Positions 7,775-18,821 of a stretch of DNA of 64,000 nt are shown here, piece after piece. The stretch is from contig CAVXRG010000010.1 in NCBI GenBank assembly GCA_963764195.1, positions 434,001 through 498,000 on the forward strand, in the 5' to 3' direction. The translations under genes were made by a program, and so were the position numbers. The stretch comes from JBDSSS01 sp963764195 (lineage in GTDB: Bacteria > Actinomycetota > Actinomycetes > Actinomycetales > Dermatophilaceae). The notes under the pieces were generated by a model. It ran no database searches. It was not told where the DNA came from and saw only the letters and a program-made list of their open reading frames with translations. Numbering within the stretch: position 1 is the first letter of the stretch; each line of letters starts with the position of its first letter.

Positions 7775-9643
7775 TCAGGGCAGGCGGGGCTCGAGGTCGG
7801 TGACGACGTGGTCGGCGGTGAGGCCGAGGTCCTCGAGGATCTGGCCGCGGGAGGCGTGGTCGAGGAACGCCTTCGGGATGCCGTAGAGGTGGACGGGCAC
7901 CTCCACCCGCGCGTCGCGCAGCGCGAGCGTCACAGCCGAGCCGACTCCCCCGCTCACGAGGTTGTCCTCGACGACGGCGACCGCACCGGCCACCCGGGCC
8001 AGGGCCACGACGTCCTCGCCCACGGGCAGCACCCACCGGGGGTCGATGACGCGCACCGTGCGGCCGTGCGCCGCGATCTTCTCCCCCACCTCGACGGCGA
8101 GCGACGCGAAGGCGCCCACCCCGACCAGGAGCAGGTCGACGTCGTCCCCGGCGTTCTCGAAGAGCACGTCCACCTCGCCGATGGTGCGCACCGCGAGGAC
8201 CGGGTCGCCGACATCACCCTTCGGGAAGCGGAGCACCGTGGGCCCGTCGGTCACCTCGACCGCCTCGCGCAGCTGGCGCCGGACCTGGTCACCGTCGCGC
8301 GGGGCTGCGAGCCGCAGCCCCGGCACGATCGAGGTGAGCGTCATGTCCCACATGCCGTTGTGCGACGCGCCGTCGCTTCCGGTCACGCCGGCCCGGTCGA
8401 GCACGAAGGTGACACCGGCCCGGTGCAGCGCGCAGTCCATGAGCAGCTGGTCGAAGGCCCGGTTGAGGAAGGTGGCGTAGACGGCGACGACGGGGTGCAG
8501 ACCGGCATACGCCAGCCCCGAGGCCATCGTCACCGCGTGCTGCTCCGCGATGCCGACGTCGAAGACGCGGTCGGGGTGGGCGGCCGCAAAGCCGTCGAGA
8601 CCCACGGGGATGAGCATCGCGGCGGTGATCGCGACGACGTCGGAGCGGTCCCGCCCGATGGTGACCATCTCGTCACTGAACTCGTCGGTCCAGATCCGTC
8701 CACCGACCTCGAACGGGAGTCCCGTCTCGGGGTTGATCTTGCCGACGCTGTGGAACTGGTCGGCCGCGTCGTCGATCGCCGGCTGGTAGCCACGACCCTT
8801 CTGGGTGATGACGTGGACGATGACGGGTCCGCCGAACTCCTTGGCGGAGCGCAGCGCCCGCTCGAGGGCCTGCTCGTCGTGGCCGTCGACCGGACCGAAG
8901 TACTTGAGGCCGAGGTCCTCGAACATGCCCTGCGGGGCGACGATGTCCTTGATCCCCTTCTTCACCCCGTGGAGCGTCTCGAACATGGCCCCACCGACGA
9001 CCGGGGTGCGGGCGAGCGAGCGCTTGCCCCAGTCGAGGAAGCGCTCGTAACCGCGGGTCGTCCGCAGGGTGGCGAGGTGCGCCGCGAGGCCCCCGATCGT
9101 CGGGGCGTAGGAGCGCTCGTTGTCGTTGACGACGATGACGAGCGGCAGGTCCTTGTCGACGGCGATGTTGTTGATCGCCTCCCACGCCATGCCGCCGGTG
9201 AGGGCTCCGTCACCGATGACCGCGACGGTATGCCGCCCACGGCCGTCCCGCAGTCGCCGGCCCTTGGCGATGCCGTCAGCCCAGGACAGCGACGTGGACG
9301 CGTGGGAGTTCTCGACGACGTCGTGCTCGGACTCGGCCCGGCTCGGGTAGCCGGAAAGGCCCCCGCGCCTCTTCAGGGCGGAGAAGTCCTGGCGGCCGGT
9401 CAACAGCTTGTGGACGTAGGACTGGTGGCCGGTGTCGAAGATGATCGCGTCCCGGGGGCTGTCGAAGACGCGGTGTAGCGCGATCGTCAGCTCGACGACG
9501 CCGAGGTTCGGTCCGAGGTGGCCGCCGGTCTTGGACACCTCCGTGACGAGGAACGACCGGATCTCCTCGGCGAGGGCGGGCAGCTCCGTCACCGGGAGCT
9601 CCCGCAGCTTCGCCGGGCTCGTGATCTTCTCCAGCAGGGCCAC
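7775..9643 (-). CDS. dxs: 1-deoxy-D-xylulose-5-phosphate synthase
   Basis: A thiamine-diphosphate enzyme that condenses pyruvate and glyceraldehyde-3-phosphate in the first step of the MEP isoprenoid pathway. The 622 residues match the family length. Visible motifs are GGHLGPNLGVVELTIALH near residue 42, the ThDP-binding GDGALTGGMAWEAINN, and transketolase C-terminal blocks such as DVGIAEQHAVTMASGLA and RAGVTGSDGASHNGMWD. It starts at GTG 9643 after a purine-rich GAGAGGACGAGG. A polyprenyl diphosphate synthase at 58.3 kb would use the products downstream. Confidence 0.97.
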   Translation of the reverse strand: MALLEKITSPAKLRELPVTELPALAEEIRSFLVTEVSKTGGHLGPNLGVVELTIALHRVFDSPRDAIIFDTGHQSYVHKLLTGRQDFSALKRRGGLSGYPSRAESEHDVVENSHASTSLSWADGIAKGRRLRDGRGRHTVAVIGDGALTGGMAWEAINNIAVDKDLPLVIVVNDNERSYAPTIGGLAAHLATLRTTRGYERFLDWGKRSLARTPVVGGAMFETLHGVKKGIKDIVAPQGMFEDLGLKYFGPVDGHDEQALERALRSAKEFGGPVIVHVITQKGRGYQPAIDDAADQFHSVGKINPETGLPFEVGGRIWTDEFSDEMVTIGRDRSDVVAITAAMLIPVGLDGFAAAHPDRVFDVGIAEQHAVTMASGLAYAGLHPVVAVYATFLNRAFDQLLMDCALHRAGVTFVLDRAGVTGSDGASHNGMWDMTLTSIVPGLRLAAPRDGDQVRRQLREAVEVTDGPTVLRFPKGDVGDPVLAVRTIGEVDVLFENAGDDVDLLLVGVGAFASLAVEVGEKIAAHGRTVRVIDPRWVLPVGEDVVALARVAGAVAVVEDNLVSGGVGSAVTLALRDARVEVPVHLYGIPKAFLDHASRGQILEDLGLTADHVVTDLEPRLP

Positions 9644-9678
9644 GCGTGCCTCGTCCTCTCGCGTTCGTCGGTCGCCCG

Positions 9679-9684
9679 AGTCTA
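9679..9684 (-). promoter_or_regulatory. Candidate -10 box for dxs
   Basis: TAGACT on the minus strand lies 35 bases upstream of the dxs GTG, with a purine-rich ribosome site between. It fits the TANNNT -10 pattern seen elsewhere in the window. No good -35 box is visible at 16-19 bases. Confidence 0.5.
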
Positions 9685-9739
9685 CGGGGCGGGGCCGTGC
9701 GGAGTGGAACCGCGCGTCGCGACGCGGCGGTGGGCTCCC

Positions 9740-10108
9740 TCACAGGCGGGGGGCGAAGACCTTGCCCTGGAGTGCCTCGTGGAGCAGCCGGGTGGCGCGG
9801 GAGGCGGCGAGCAACCGGATCCCCTCGGCCTCGATCTGGCCGAGGATCTCGGTGAGGGCCTCGGCCGGCACGTGCGGCCCGATCGCGACCCGGGCCTCGC
9901 GCCAGGCGTCCCGCATCGCGACGACCTGCCCGTCGAGGTGGCGCCCGGCGAGCCAGGCGAGGGCGATCGGGTGCTTGCGCCAACCGGCATACGCCCGGTA
10001 GTCCGGCGGGCACTGGTCGAGCAGCCAGAGCACCGCGCGGTCCTCCCACCCCGGGCTCTGGGCGGGCGGGACCCCGACCGGCCAGCCGGGTGGGGTGTGC
10101 GCGCTCAT
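9740..10108 (-). CDS. Conserved hypothetical protein upstream of dxs
   Basis: A 122-residue soluble protein that I cannot assign. It is rich in Trp and Arg near its N terminus (PDYRAYAGWRKHPIALAWLA) and ends in a helical segment (RLLAASRATRLLHEALQGKV). The ATG at 10108 has CACACT six bases before it, similar to the leaderless starts in this window. It is co-directional with dxs, 96 bases away, so joint transcription is possible. No catalytic motif is visible. Confidence 0.6.
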   Translation of the reverse strand: MSAHTPPGWPVGVPPAQSPGWEDRAVLWLLDQCPPDYRAYAGWRKHPIALAWLAGRHLDGQVVAMRDAWREARVAIGPHVPAEALTEILGQIEAEGIRLLAASRATRLLHEALQGKVFAPRL

Positions 10109-10142
10109 CGCTCCAGTGTGCCTGACGCCCTGCCGAGGAAGC

Positions 10143-11285
10143 TCACCAGTTCGGCTCGGCGGCGGGAGCGGGCGGGAGCGGGTGGCGGGCGGGGTGGATG
10201 ACGTAGGTCAGGCCGCCGGTCCGGCCCAGCCAGGCCCGCTCGAACTGGTCGCGGCGGTAGACGACGCGCACCTCGTCGTTGCTCGGGATGCGGTGGCTGT
10301 TGGGGTCGTTGCTCACGACGTCGCCCTCGGCGGTGAAGCCGATGACGGTGAGCAGGTGTCCGCGGGTCGAGTAGCCGGCCCCGTCGAGCTGGTCCGCCTC
10401 GAACGACACCGACACGACGAGAGGGATGCCCGCCGCGATGAAGGCCTCGGCCTCGGTGAGGTCGCGCAGACGGGTGACGAACGCACGCAGCCCCCGGGTG
10501 GCGGCGTGGGCGACGTTGAAGGCCCAGTTGCCGGCGCCCCTGTATGCCGGGTCGTAGACACCGCGCACGGCGTGGACGACGTCCGGGTCGACGTCATGGC
10601 CGACCCACGCCGTCTCCGCGGGGGTCGGCGCACGGTCCCAGTAGCGCAGCAGCATCGTCACCGACGTCGGCGAGCACCACGACCGCCCACCGTTGTCCCA
10701 CTCGGGGAAGGTGTCGACGTGCAGACGCTGCGAGAGCGGCGGCACGGCCAGCTCGACCCCGGCCACCTGACCGGGCACGCTCGTCACCTCGGCCACCGGC
10801 CCGGCCAGCGCCGCGGCCACCGACGCGGTGACGAGCGACACGTCGGGCCACCCGTCGTGGTCGGGGGCCGCGGTGTCTGCCATGAGGCCGGTGAGCCGCA
10901 GCTGCCAGCGGGTGAAGGGGTGTCCGTCGGCGGCGACCAGGGTGTCCGTCGCCACGGCCCCCCACGGCCCGCGCTGGTCGTTCACGCTCGTGCGGCCGAC
11001 GGCGGCGTCCTCCCGCTGCTGGCCGGAGACCCAGCGGGCGAAGGTCAGCCACGGCGTCCAGCCGAGGTCGGACTCGACCCGTCCCTCGACGAGCAACCAC
11101 GAGCCGGCCGGCGTCTCGGCGTTCCACGACGGGGTGAGCTCCGTTGCGGCAAAGCACGACTCGACCACTGGGGACACCCACCGCCGGGCGGCGCGCGCTT
11201 CGCGGTCAGGGTCCTCGCTCGGGAGGACGGCCTGCCACGCGATCTCGTCCATCCATCGGGTCAGCGTCACGTGTCGGTCGTTCAC
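10143..11285 (-). CDS. Peptidase C39-like family protein
   Basis: A 380-residue protein whose C-terminal half looks like a papain-like C39 peptidase: a cysteine in GGRSWCSPTSVTMLLRYW (about residue 203), a histidine in TRGHLLTVIGF (about 311) and a following SNDPN. The N-terminal half is a separate, beta-rich domain without a motif I recognise. No signal peptide is evident, so the site of action is uncertain. The GTG at 11285 was preferred to an ATG 66 bases upstream because a CATGCT box lies six bases before it; a start at an internal ATG (about 11252) is also possible. Confidence 0.7.
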   Translation of the reverse strand: MNDRHVTLTRWMDEIAWQAVLPSEDPDREARAARRWVSPVVESCFAATELTPSWNAETPAGSWLLVEGRVESDLGWTPWLTFARWVSGQQREDAAVGRTSVNDQRGPWGAVATDTLVAADGHPFTRWQLRLTGLMADTAAPDHDGWPDVSLVTASVAAALAGPVAEVTSVPGQVAGVELAVPPLSQRLHVDTFPEWDNGGRSWCSPTSVTMLLRYWDRAPTPAETAWVGHDVDPDVVHAVRGVYDPAYRGAGNWAFNVAHAATRGLRAFVTRLRDLTEAEAFIAAGIPLVVSVSFEADQLDGAGYSTRGHLLTVIGFTAEGDVVSNDPNSHRIPSNDEVRVVYRRDQFERAWLGRTGGLTYVIHPARHPLPPAPAAEPNW

Positions 11286-11388
11286 CGTCCGAGCATGCCA
11301 GCCCACGAGCCGCCGACGGCAACGGGTCCCGCACACCGCGCTGAGCGGCATCCGGGACCCGTCGGTCGTCTGCGGTGAGCGGCTGGGG

Positions 11389-14193
<2,805 letters not shown>

Positions 14194-14238
14194 GACGGGC
14201 TCCTTCCAGCAGCTGTGCTCTCGATTGAGCGGTCAAAC

Positions 14239-14256
14239 TATCTTGATATCAAGATA
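14239..14256. promoter_or_regulatory. Perfect 18-bp palindromic operator upstream of aconitase
   Basis: TATCTTGATATCAAGATA is a perfect palindrome in an AT-rich patch of a very GC-rich genome, 46-63 bases before the acnA start, where the promoter should be. From memory it resembles the sites of the MarR-family regulator TamR, which controls aconitase and trans-aconitate methyltransferase in Streptomyces and responds to citrate and related acids. The resemblance is recalled, not checked. No such regulator gene is in this window. Confidence 0.7.
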
Positions 14257-14322
14257 TCTAACCACAGGACCTTCCTCTTGTCAGCCCTCCGTCCATACCC
14301 GGCACGTCCCGATCCGACCCGG

Positions 14323-14730
14323 TCACCGGTCCTCGGCGAGCCGCCCGCGGAAGGCCCCGTCGAGCGGCGCCTTGTCTCCCCGGAGCCGGTCGAACCAGAC
14401 GTAGGTGATGACGCAGGTGGCGGTCCGGATCGGGTCGTCGCCCGACCGCCAGATCTCGTGCCGGAGCGTGAACGAGCTGGTCCCGACGCGCTCCACGCTC
14501 ACCCGGATGTCGGCCCGGTCGAGTGGCTTCAGACTCGCGACCCAGTCGATCTCGGCGTGCCGGACGAGCGCGAGGTGCTCGTGCTCGGCGAACCAGTAGG
14601 GACCGAACCCGAGCTCGGCGAGGAAGGCCATCTTCGCGTCCTCGCACCAGGTCAGGTAGTGCGAGTTGAAGACGACGCCGGCGAGGTCGATCTCCGAGAA
14701 CTTGACGGCGACGGGGTAGCTGAACGGCAT
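14323..14730 (-). CDS. Acyl-CoA thioesterase, 4HBT/hotdog family
   Basis: A 135-residue hotdog-fold thioesterase. The conserved IDLAGVVFNSHYLTWCEDAK carries the Asp and the N-S-H-Y block typical of 4-hydroxybenzoyl-CoA-type thioesterases. The later VRHAEIDWVASLKPLDRADI and TCVITYVWFD are also family-like. The ATG at 14730 was chosen because it begins the hotdog domain and follows GAGGACC; an in-frame extension to 15072 is low-complexity and unlikely. The acyl group removed is unknown. It lies upstream of acnA in the same direction, but acnA has its own operator. Confidence 0.85.
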   Translation of the reverse strand: MPFSYPVAVKFSEIDLAGVVFNSHYLTWCEDAKMAFLAELGFGPYWFAEHEHLALVRHAEIDWVASLKPLDRADIRVSVERVGTSSFTLRHEIWRSGDDPIRTATCVITYVWFDRLRGDKAPLDGAFRGRLAEDR

Positions 14731-15112
14731 GGGGAGGCGGTCCTCTGAACTGCTGGGTGATGGGACCCACAACCTAGCCGCGCTCGGAAGGTTTGGCTTG
14801 GGCTCAGCCCGTCGGGTGCGTCTTGCCGTTGGAGGCGTGGAAGCTGAGGCAGTCGCCCTGGTTCTTGCGCCGTCGACGGCGCTGGTCGCGTCGATGTTCG
14901 GGCTCGGTCGCGCCGTTGCCCCCTTGTGGTCGTGAGTGACCCCGGGCAGGGCCGGTTCCGAGTCGTGCGCGGTCGTGTGCCGCGACCGTAAGCGAGCCGC
15001 TGGGGGGCTTGTCAGGGGATCAGATGAAATCGCCATCTCACACGACGCATTACACCCACACCTATTGTCCATCAGTCATTCCCGCGAGGTCCGGGGCCTG
15101 TCACCGGTGCGT
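14731..15112. other. Intergenic region without a recognisable gene
   Basis: About 380 bases between the thioesterase start and the duplicated gene end. Short open frames exist on both strands, but none has a convincing composition or motif. A less GC-rich patch at about 15017-15085 (containing GATGAAATCGCCATC and CATTACACCCACACC) stands out from its surroundings and may be a promoter or a decayed insert. I see no tRNA-like or riboswitch-like fold. Confidence 0.5.
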
Positions 15113-15217
15113 GCCGGACGTCAGCCGGCGGGCTCGAGCACCGCGATGCACTCGACGTGGTGCGTCATCGGGAACGCGTCCCACGCCTCGAGCGAGGCGA
15201 GCCGGTAGCCGTGCCCC
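15113..15217. repeat. 105-bp direct repeat, outer copy (duplicated 3' end of methyltransferase gene)
   Basis: Identical over 105 bases to 15323-15427, at an offset of exactly 210 bases. The inner copy is the true end of the methyltransferase gene, including its stop codon at 15331-15333. This outer copy is a non-functional remnant that repeats the last 32 codons, the stop and a few bases beyond. The repeat-element hairpin at 15223-15285 lies between the copies. Confidence 0.95.
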
Positions 15218-15222
15218 ACACC

Positions 15223-15285
15223 GTCGAGTGCCCACTTTCCCCCGCCCCGTCGCGCCCCGGCGACGTGGCGAAGTGAGCACTCGAC
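15223..15285. repeat. Dispersed inverted-repeat element, copy 2
   Basis: GTCGAGTGCCCACTT at 15223-15237 pairs with AAGTGAGCACTCGAC at 15271-15285 with one mismatch, enclosing 33 GC-rich bases. The right edge continues TGGGCCGTC, matching the right flank of the copy at 39383-39484 (TGGGGTCGTC). It sits exactly between two copies of a duplicated gene end. Confidence 0.85.
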
Positions 15286-15322
15286 TGGGCCGTCGGGACA
15301 CCCGTGGGTGCCTGCGTCGGGG

Positions 15323-15427
15323 GCCGGACGTCAGCCGGCGGGCTCGAGCACCGCGATGCACTCGACGTGGTGCGTCATCGGGAACGCGTCCCACGCCTCG
15401 AGCGAGGCGAGCCGGTAGCCGTGCCCC
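15323..15427. repeat. 105-bp direct repeat, inner (functional) copy
   Basis: The end of the methyltransferase coding sequence plus eight bases beyond its stop, repeated without change at 15113-15217. The perfect identity implies a recent duplication or ongoing gene conversion. Confidence 0.95.
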
Positions 15428-16599
15428 GCCGCTGCCTTGACGTCGCGCGCCAGCGCCGCGGGGTCGCACGCGACGTAGACGACCCGACGCGGACCCAGTC
15501 GCGCCAGCAGCCCCATCACGTCCTTGCCCGCCCCCGTGCGCGGCGGGTCGAGCACGACGACGTCGGCCGTGATCCCCTGCCCGACGAGCGATCGGACCTC
15601 ACGGTCGACCCGGTTGGCGCGCCACTCGACGTTGTCGAGGTGCTCGGTGTTGAGGATGCCGTTGTCGACCGCGCGTCGGTCGCCCTCGATCCCGAGGACG
15701 AAACCGTCCGGGGCGACGAGCTCACCGAGGCGCATCGTGAACAGGCCCGACCCGGCATAGAGGTCGAGCACCCGGTCACCCGGCTCGACCCCGGCGAGGG
15801 CCGAGACCCGCGTGAGGAAGGTCGTGGCGGCGCCGGGGTGCACCTGCCAGAAGCCCCTGGCCGAGACGACGTACTCCCCCGACCACTCGCCGTCCGCGCC
15901 GTCCTCGGCGACCTCGCCGACGAGGCCACCGGAGCCGTCCGACCCCTCGGGCGCCGGGACGGGCACGAGCACCGGCTCCTCGGGGTGCGCCGCCGCGACG
16001 ACGTCGACCGCGTCGCACTCCGTCCACTCCGTGTCGAGCACACCGGAGCCGATGACGGCCGAGGTCGCGATGAGGCAGTCCTGCACGGGCACGATCGTCC
16101 GGGACCGGTGCGCCCGCAGGCCCGCGCGGCCGACGTCGTCGACGGCGAACTCCACACGGGTGCGCCAGCGCAGCCCCTCCTCGTCACCGGGCACGGGTCG
16201 CACCTCGACGTCCACCTCGAGACCGGCGAGCCGGGTGAACTGCTCCTTGACGACGGCGGTCTTGAGCGCCCGCTGGGCGGCGAGGGACGCGTGCTGGAAG
16301 TCGCAGCCCCCGCAGAGGCCGGGTGCGGCATACGAGCACGGCGGCTCGACCCGGTCCGGAGACGCCGACTCGACGGAGACCGCGTCGGCGCGCAGGAAGC
16401 TGTCCCCGACCCGGCCCTCGGTGACGCGCGCCACGACCCGCTCCCCCGGCAGGGTGTGCCGCACGAAGAGGACCTGTCCGTCATGCCGGGCCACGCAGTG
16501 CCCGCCGTGCGCGACGGGGCCGACATCGACGGTCCACTCGCGGCCGACGAGCGACTCGCCGCCCGCGGCCTTCTCACGTGGCCGGCGCTGGTCGCTCAC
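15331..16599 (-). CDS. TRAM-domain RNA (uracil-5-)methyltransferase, TrmA/RlmD family
   Basis: An S-adenosylmethionine-dependent RNA methyltransferase of the TrmA/RumA family, 422 residues. An N-terminal TRAM RNA-binding domain (about residues 20-80) is followed by an iron-sulphur motif PPCSYAAPGLCGGCDFQHA with a fourth Cys in VPVQDCLIA. The Rossmann SAM motif is DRVLDLYAGSGLFTMRL. DPPRTGAGKDV and the catalytic Cys in VVYVACDPAALARD complete the active site. The GTG at 16599 overlaps the stop of the upstream permease gene by four bases. From memory Rv2689c is the homologue and has the same neighbour. Whether it modifies tRNA or rRNA is not decidable here. Confidence 0.9.
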   Translation of the reverse strand: MSDQRRPREKAAGGESLVGREWTVDVGPVAHGGHCVARHDGQVLFVRHTLPGERVVARVTEGRVGDSFLRADAVSVESASPDRVEPPCSYAAPGLCGGCDFQHASLAAQRALKTAVVKEQFTRLAGLEVDVEVRPVPGDEEGLRWRTRVEFAVDDVGRAGLRAHRSRTIVPVQDCLIATSAVIGSGVLDTEWTECDAVDVVAAAHPEEPVLVPVPAPEGSDGSGGLVGEVAEDGADGEWSGEYVVSARGFWQVHPGAATTFLTRVSALAGVEPGDRVLDLYAGSGLFTMRLGELVAPDGFVLGIEGDRRAVDNGILNTEHLDNVEWRANRVDREVRSLVGQGITADVVVLDPPRTGAGKDVMGLLARLGPRRVVYVACDPAALARDVKAAAGHGYRLASLEAWDAFPMTHHVECIAVLEPAG

Positions 16600-18605
16600 A
16601 GGCCACCGCTCCGGATCGACCCGGGGATCGGCGGCTCGTCGATCCAGTCTCGCTCCGCGCCCTGGGACGACTGGAGCTGCCAGGGGACGCTGACGACCAT
16701 CACCCCGGGGGTGAAGAGCAGGCGGGCCTTGAGGCGCAGGGCACTCTGGTTGTGCAGCACCTGCTCCCACCAGCGGCCGAGGACGTACTCCGGCAGGTAG
16801 ACGGTGACGATGTCCCGCGGGTTACCGCTGCGGATCGACCGCACGTACTCGAGGATCGGGCGGGTGATCTGACGGTAGGGCGAGGCGAGCACCTTGAGGT
16901 TGACGGGGATGCCGCGCCGGTCCCACTCGTCGAGCAGCGCCTGTGTCTCCTCCGGGTCGACGTCGACGGTGACCGCCTCGAGGTAGCTCGGCCGGCTCGC
17001 CCGGGCGTAGGACAGGGCCCGCATCGTCGGCTTGTGGATCTTGGAGATGCAGACGATCGCGTGGACGTGGCTGGGCAGCATCGGCCGGTCCCGGCTCCAG
17101 TCGATCTCGAGCTCGTCCTTGACCCGCGAGTAGTGCCGCTTGATGCCGAGCATGAGGACGAACAGGACCGCCATCGCGATGATCGCGTAGCGCGCGCCCT
17201 GCTGGAACTTCGTGACGAGCACGACCGCCAGGACGGTCGCCGACATCGCGGCGCCGATCCCGTTGATGATCCGCGAGCGCATCATCCGGGCGCGCTCCTT
17301 CTGGTCCCGCTCGAGCCGAAGGTGACGGGTCCAGTGCCGGACCATGCCGATCTGGCTCGTCGTGAAGGAGACGAAGACGCCGACGATGTAGAGCTGGAGC
17401 AGCGCGTTGACGTCGGCCTTGAAGACGATGACGAGCACGATCGCCGCGCCGGCGAGGATGAGGATGCCGTTGGAGAAGGCGAGCCGGTCGCCGCGGGTGT
17501 GCAGCTGACGCGGCAGGTAGCCGTCCCGGGCGAGGATCGAGCCGAGCACGGGGAAGCCGTTGAAGGCGGTGTTGGCGGCGAGGATGAGGATGAGGCCGGT
17601 GACGATCGAGACGAAGATGACGCCGAGGTGGAAGTCGGCGAACACCGACTCGGAGAGCTGGCCGATCGCGGTGTGCTGGACGTAGTCCTCACCGACCGGG
17701 ACGCCGTCGCGGAGCAGCTGCTCCGCCGGGTTGTCGGCGATCTTGATGCCGGCCCACTGGCTCAGGGCGATGATCGAGGCGAGCATCGTGATCGAGATCG
17801 AGCCCATCAGGAAGAGCGTCGACGCCGCGTTGCGGCTCTTCGGCTTCTTGAAGGCGGGCACGCCGTTGGAGATCGCCTCGACGCCAGTGAGGGCCGCACA
17901 GCCCGAGGAGAAGGCACGCAGCAGCAGGAAGGCGGCGGCGAGACCGGTGACCTCCTGGCCGCCCTCGGGGATGAGCTGCAGCGGCGCGCTCTCGGCCGGG
18001 GTCAGGGTCCCGGTGAAGTGCTGGATGAACCCGAACACCCCCATCCCGATGATCCCGAGCATGAAGAGGTAGACGGGAACGGCGAAGGCCTTGCCGGACT
18101 CCCGCACCCCGCGCAGGTTCATCGCCGTGAGGAAGGCGATGAGGACGACCGCCGCGAGCACCTCGTGACCGCGGATGAAGTCGAGCACCGTGCCGGCGTT
18201 CTGGACCCCTGACGAGACGGACACCGCGACCGTGAGCACGTAGTCGACGAGCAGCGCGCTCGCCACCGTGAGACCGGCCTTGGGCCCGAGGTTGACGGTC
18301 GCGACCTCGTAGTCGCCGCCACCGGAGGGGTAGGCGTGCACGTTCTGGCGGTAGGAGGCCACGACGATGACCATGACGAGGATGACCGCGATCGTCACCT
18401 GCCAGCTGTGGGTCGAGGCGAAGGACGCCCCCGCGAGTCCGAGCATGAGCATGATCTCGTCGGGCGCGTAGGCGACGGAGGACAACGCGTCGCTGGCGAA
18501 GATCGGGAGGGCGAGCCGCTTGGGCAGCAGCGTGTCCCCGAGATTGTCGCTGCGCATCGCACGCCCCACGAGGACCCGCTTGAACGCCGAACCTGTACCT
18601 GGCAC
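16596..18605 (-). CDS. APC-superfamily permease (KimA-like), linked to TrkA-type proteins
   Basis: A 669-residue transporter with about 12 transmembrane helices and a soluble C-terminal domain of roughly 170 residues. The opening LLPKRLALPIFASDALSSVA and SYRQNVHAYPSGGGDYEVA are hallmarks of the APC subgroup that includes the Bacillus potassium/proton symporter KimA. It diverges from two TrkA-type NAD-binding genes, an arrangement also found in mycobacteria (Rv2690c-ceoB-ceoC, from memory), so potassium uptake is the best inference; amino-acid transport is the alternative. The GTG at 18605 has no ribosome site but has TACAGT six bases upstream, suggesting a leaderless message. Confidence 0.85.
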   Translation of the reverse strand: MPGTGSAFKRVLVGRAMRSDNLGDTLLPKRLALPIFASDALSSVAYAPDEIMLMLGLAGASFASTHSWQVTIAVILVMVIVVASYRQNVHAYPSGGGDYEVATVNLGPKAGLTVASALLVDYVLTVAVSVSSGVQNAGTVLDFIRGHEVLAAVVLIAFLTAMNLRGVRESGKAFAVPVYLFMLGIIGMGVFGFIQHFTGTLTPAESAPLQLIPEGGQEVTGLAAAFLLLRAFSSGCAALTGVEAISNGVPAFKKPKSRNAASTLFLMGSISITMLASIIALSQWAGIKIADNPAEQLLRDGVPVGEDYVQHTAIGQLSESVFADFHLGVIFVSIVTGLILILAANTAFNGFPVLGSILARDGYLPRQLHTRGDRLAFSNGILILAGAAIVLVIVFKADVNALLQLYIVGVFVSFTTSQIGMVRHWTRHLRLERDQKERARMMRSRIINGIGAAMSATVLAVVLVTKFQQGARYAIIAMAVLFVLMLGIKRHYSRVKDELEIDWSRDRPMLPSHVHAIVCISKIHKPTMRALSYARASRPSYLEAVTVDVDPEETQALLDEWDRRGIPVNLKVLASPYRQITRPILEYVRSIRSGNPRDIVTVYLPEYVLGRWWEQVLHNQSALRLKARLLFTPGVMVVSVPWQLQSSQGAERDWIDEPPIPGSIRSGGL

Positions 18606-18611
18606 GACGAC

Positions 18612-18617
18612 ACTGTA
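18612..18617 (-). promoter_or_regulatory. -10 box of a leaderless start (APC permease)
   Basis: TACAGT on the minus strand ends six bases before the GTG at 18605. With no Shine-Dalgarno sequence nearby, transcription likely begins at or next to the start codon. The box overlaps a copy of the GTATGCC motif (18615-18621). Confidence 0.6.
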
Positions 18618-18808
18618 TGCCCGAGAGGGGTGCTCCACGGACCGCCACGGATCCACCCCTCCGCCCACCGAGACGCGCCGGTATGCCGCGCACCCGCCGA
18701 GCGCCCCAGGGGCGCCGCCGCGGTGGCTCGGTCTCCCGCCGGTCACCGGTCGGTCACGCCTGCGTCTCGACCGCTCCCCGGTGGCCCGGGGGCGGCGTGC
18801 CCGGGGTG

Positions 18809-18814
18809 TAGCGT
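18809..18814 (+). promoter_or_regulatory. -10 box of a leaderless start (ceoB)
   Basis: TAGCGT is followed by seven bases and then the GTG at 18822. There is no Shine-Dalgarno sequence. It diverges from the permease promoter 190 bases away, so one control region may serve both genes. Confidence 0.65.
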
Positions 18815-18821
18815 CGCGTCC

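Noticed and set aside
14731..15072. N-terminal extension of the thioesterase (open frame to 15072)
   Set aside because: The extension is Ser/Thr/Arg/Pro-rich with no domain, and the ATG at 14730 with its ribosome site begins exactly at the hotdog domain.
15101..15330. A second gene or pseudogene copy of the methyltransferase
   Set aside because: Only the last 105 bases are duplicated; nothing upstream resembles the rest of the gene, so it is a partial duplication and not a paralogue.
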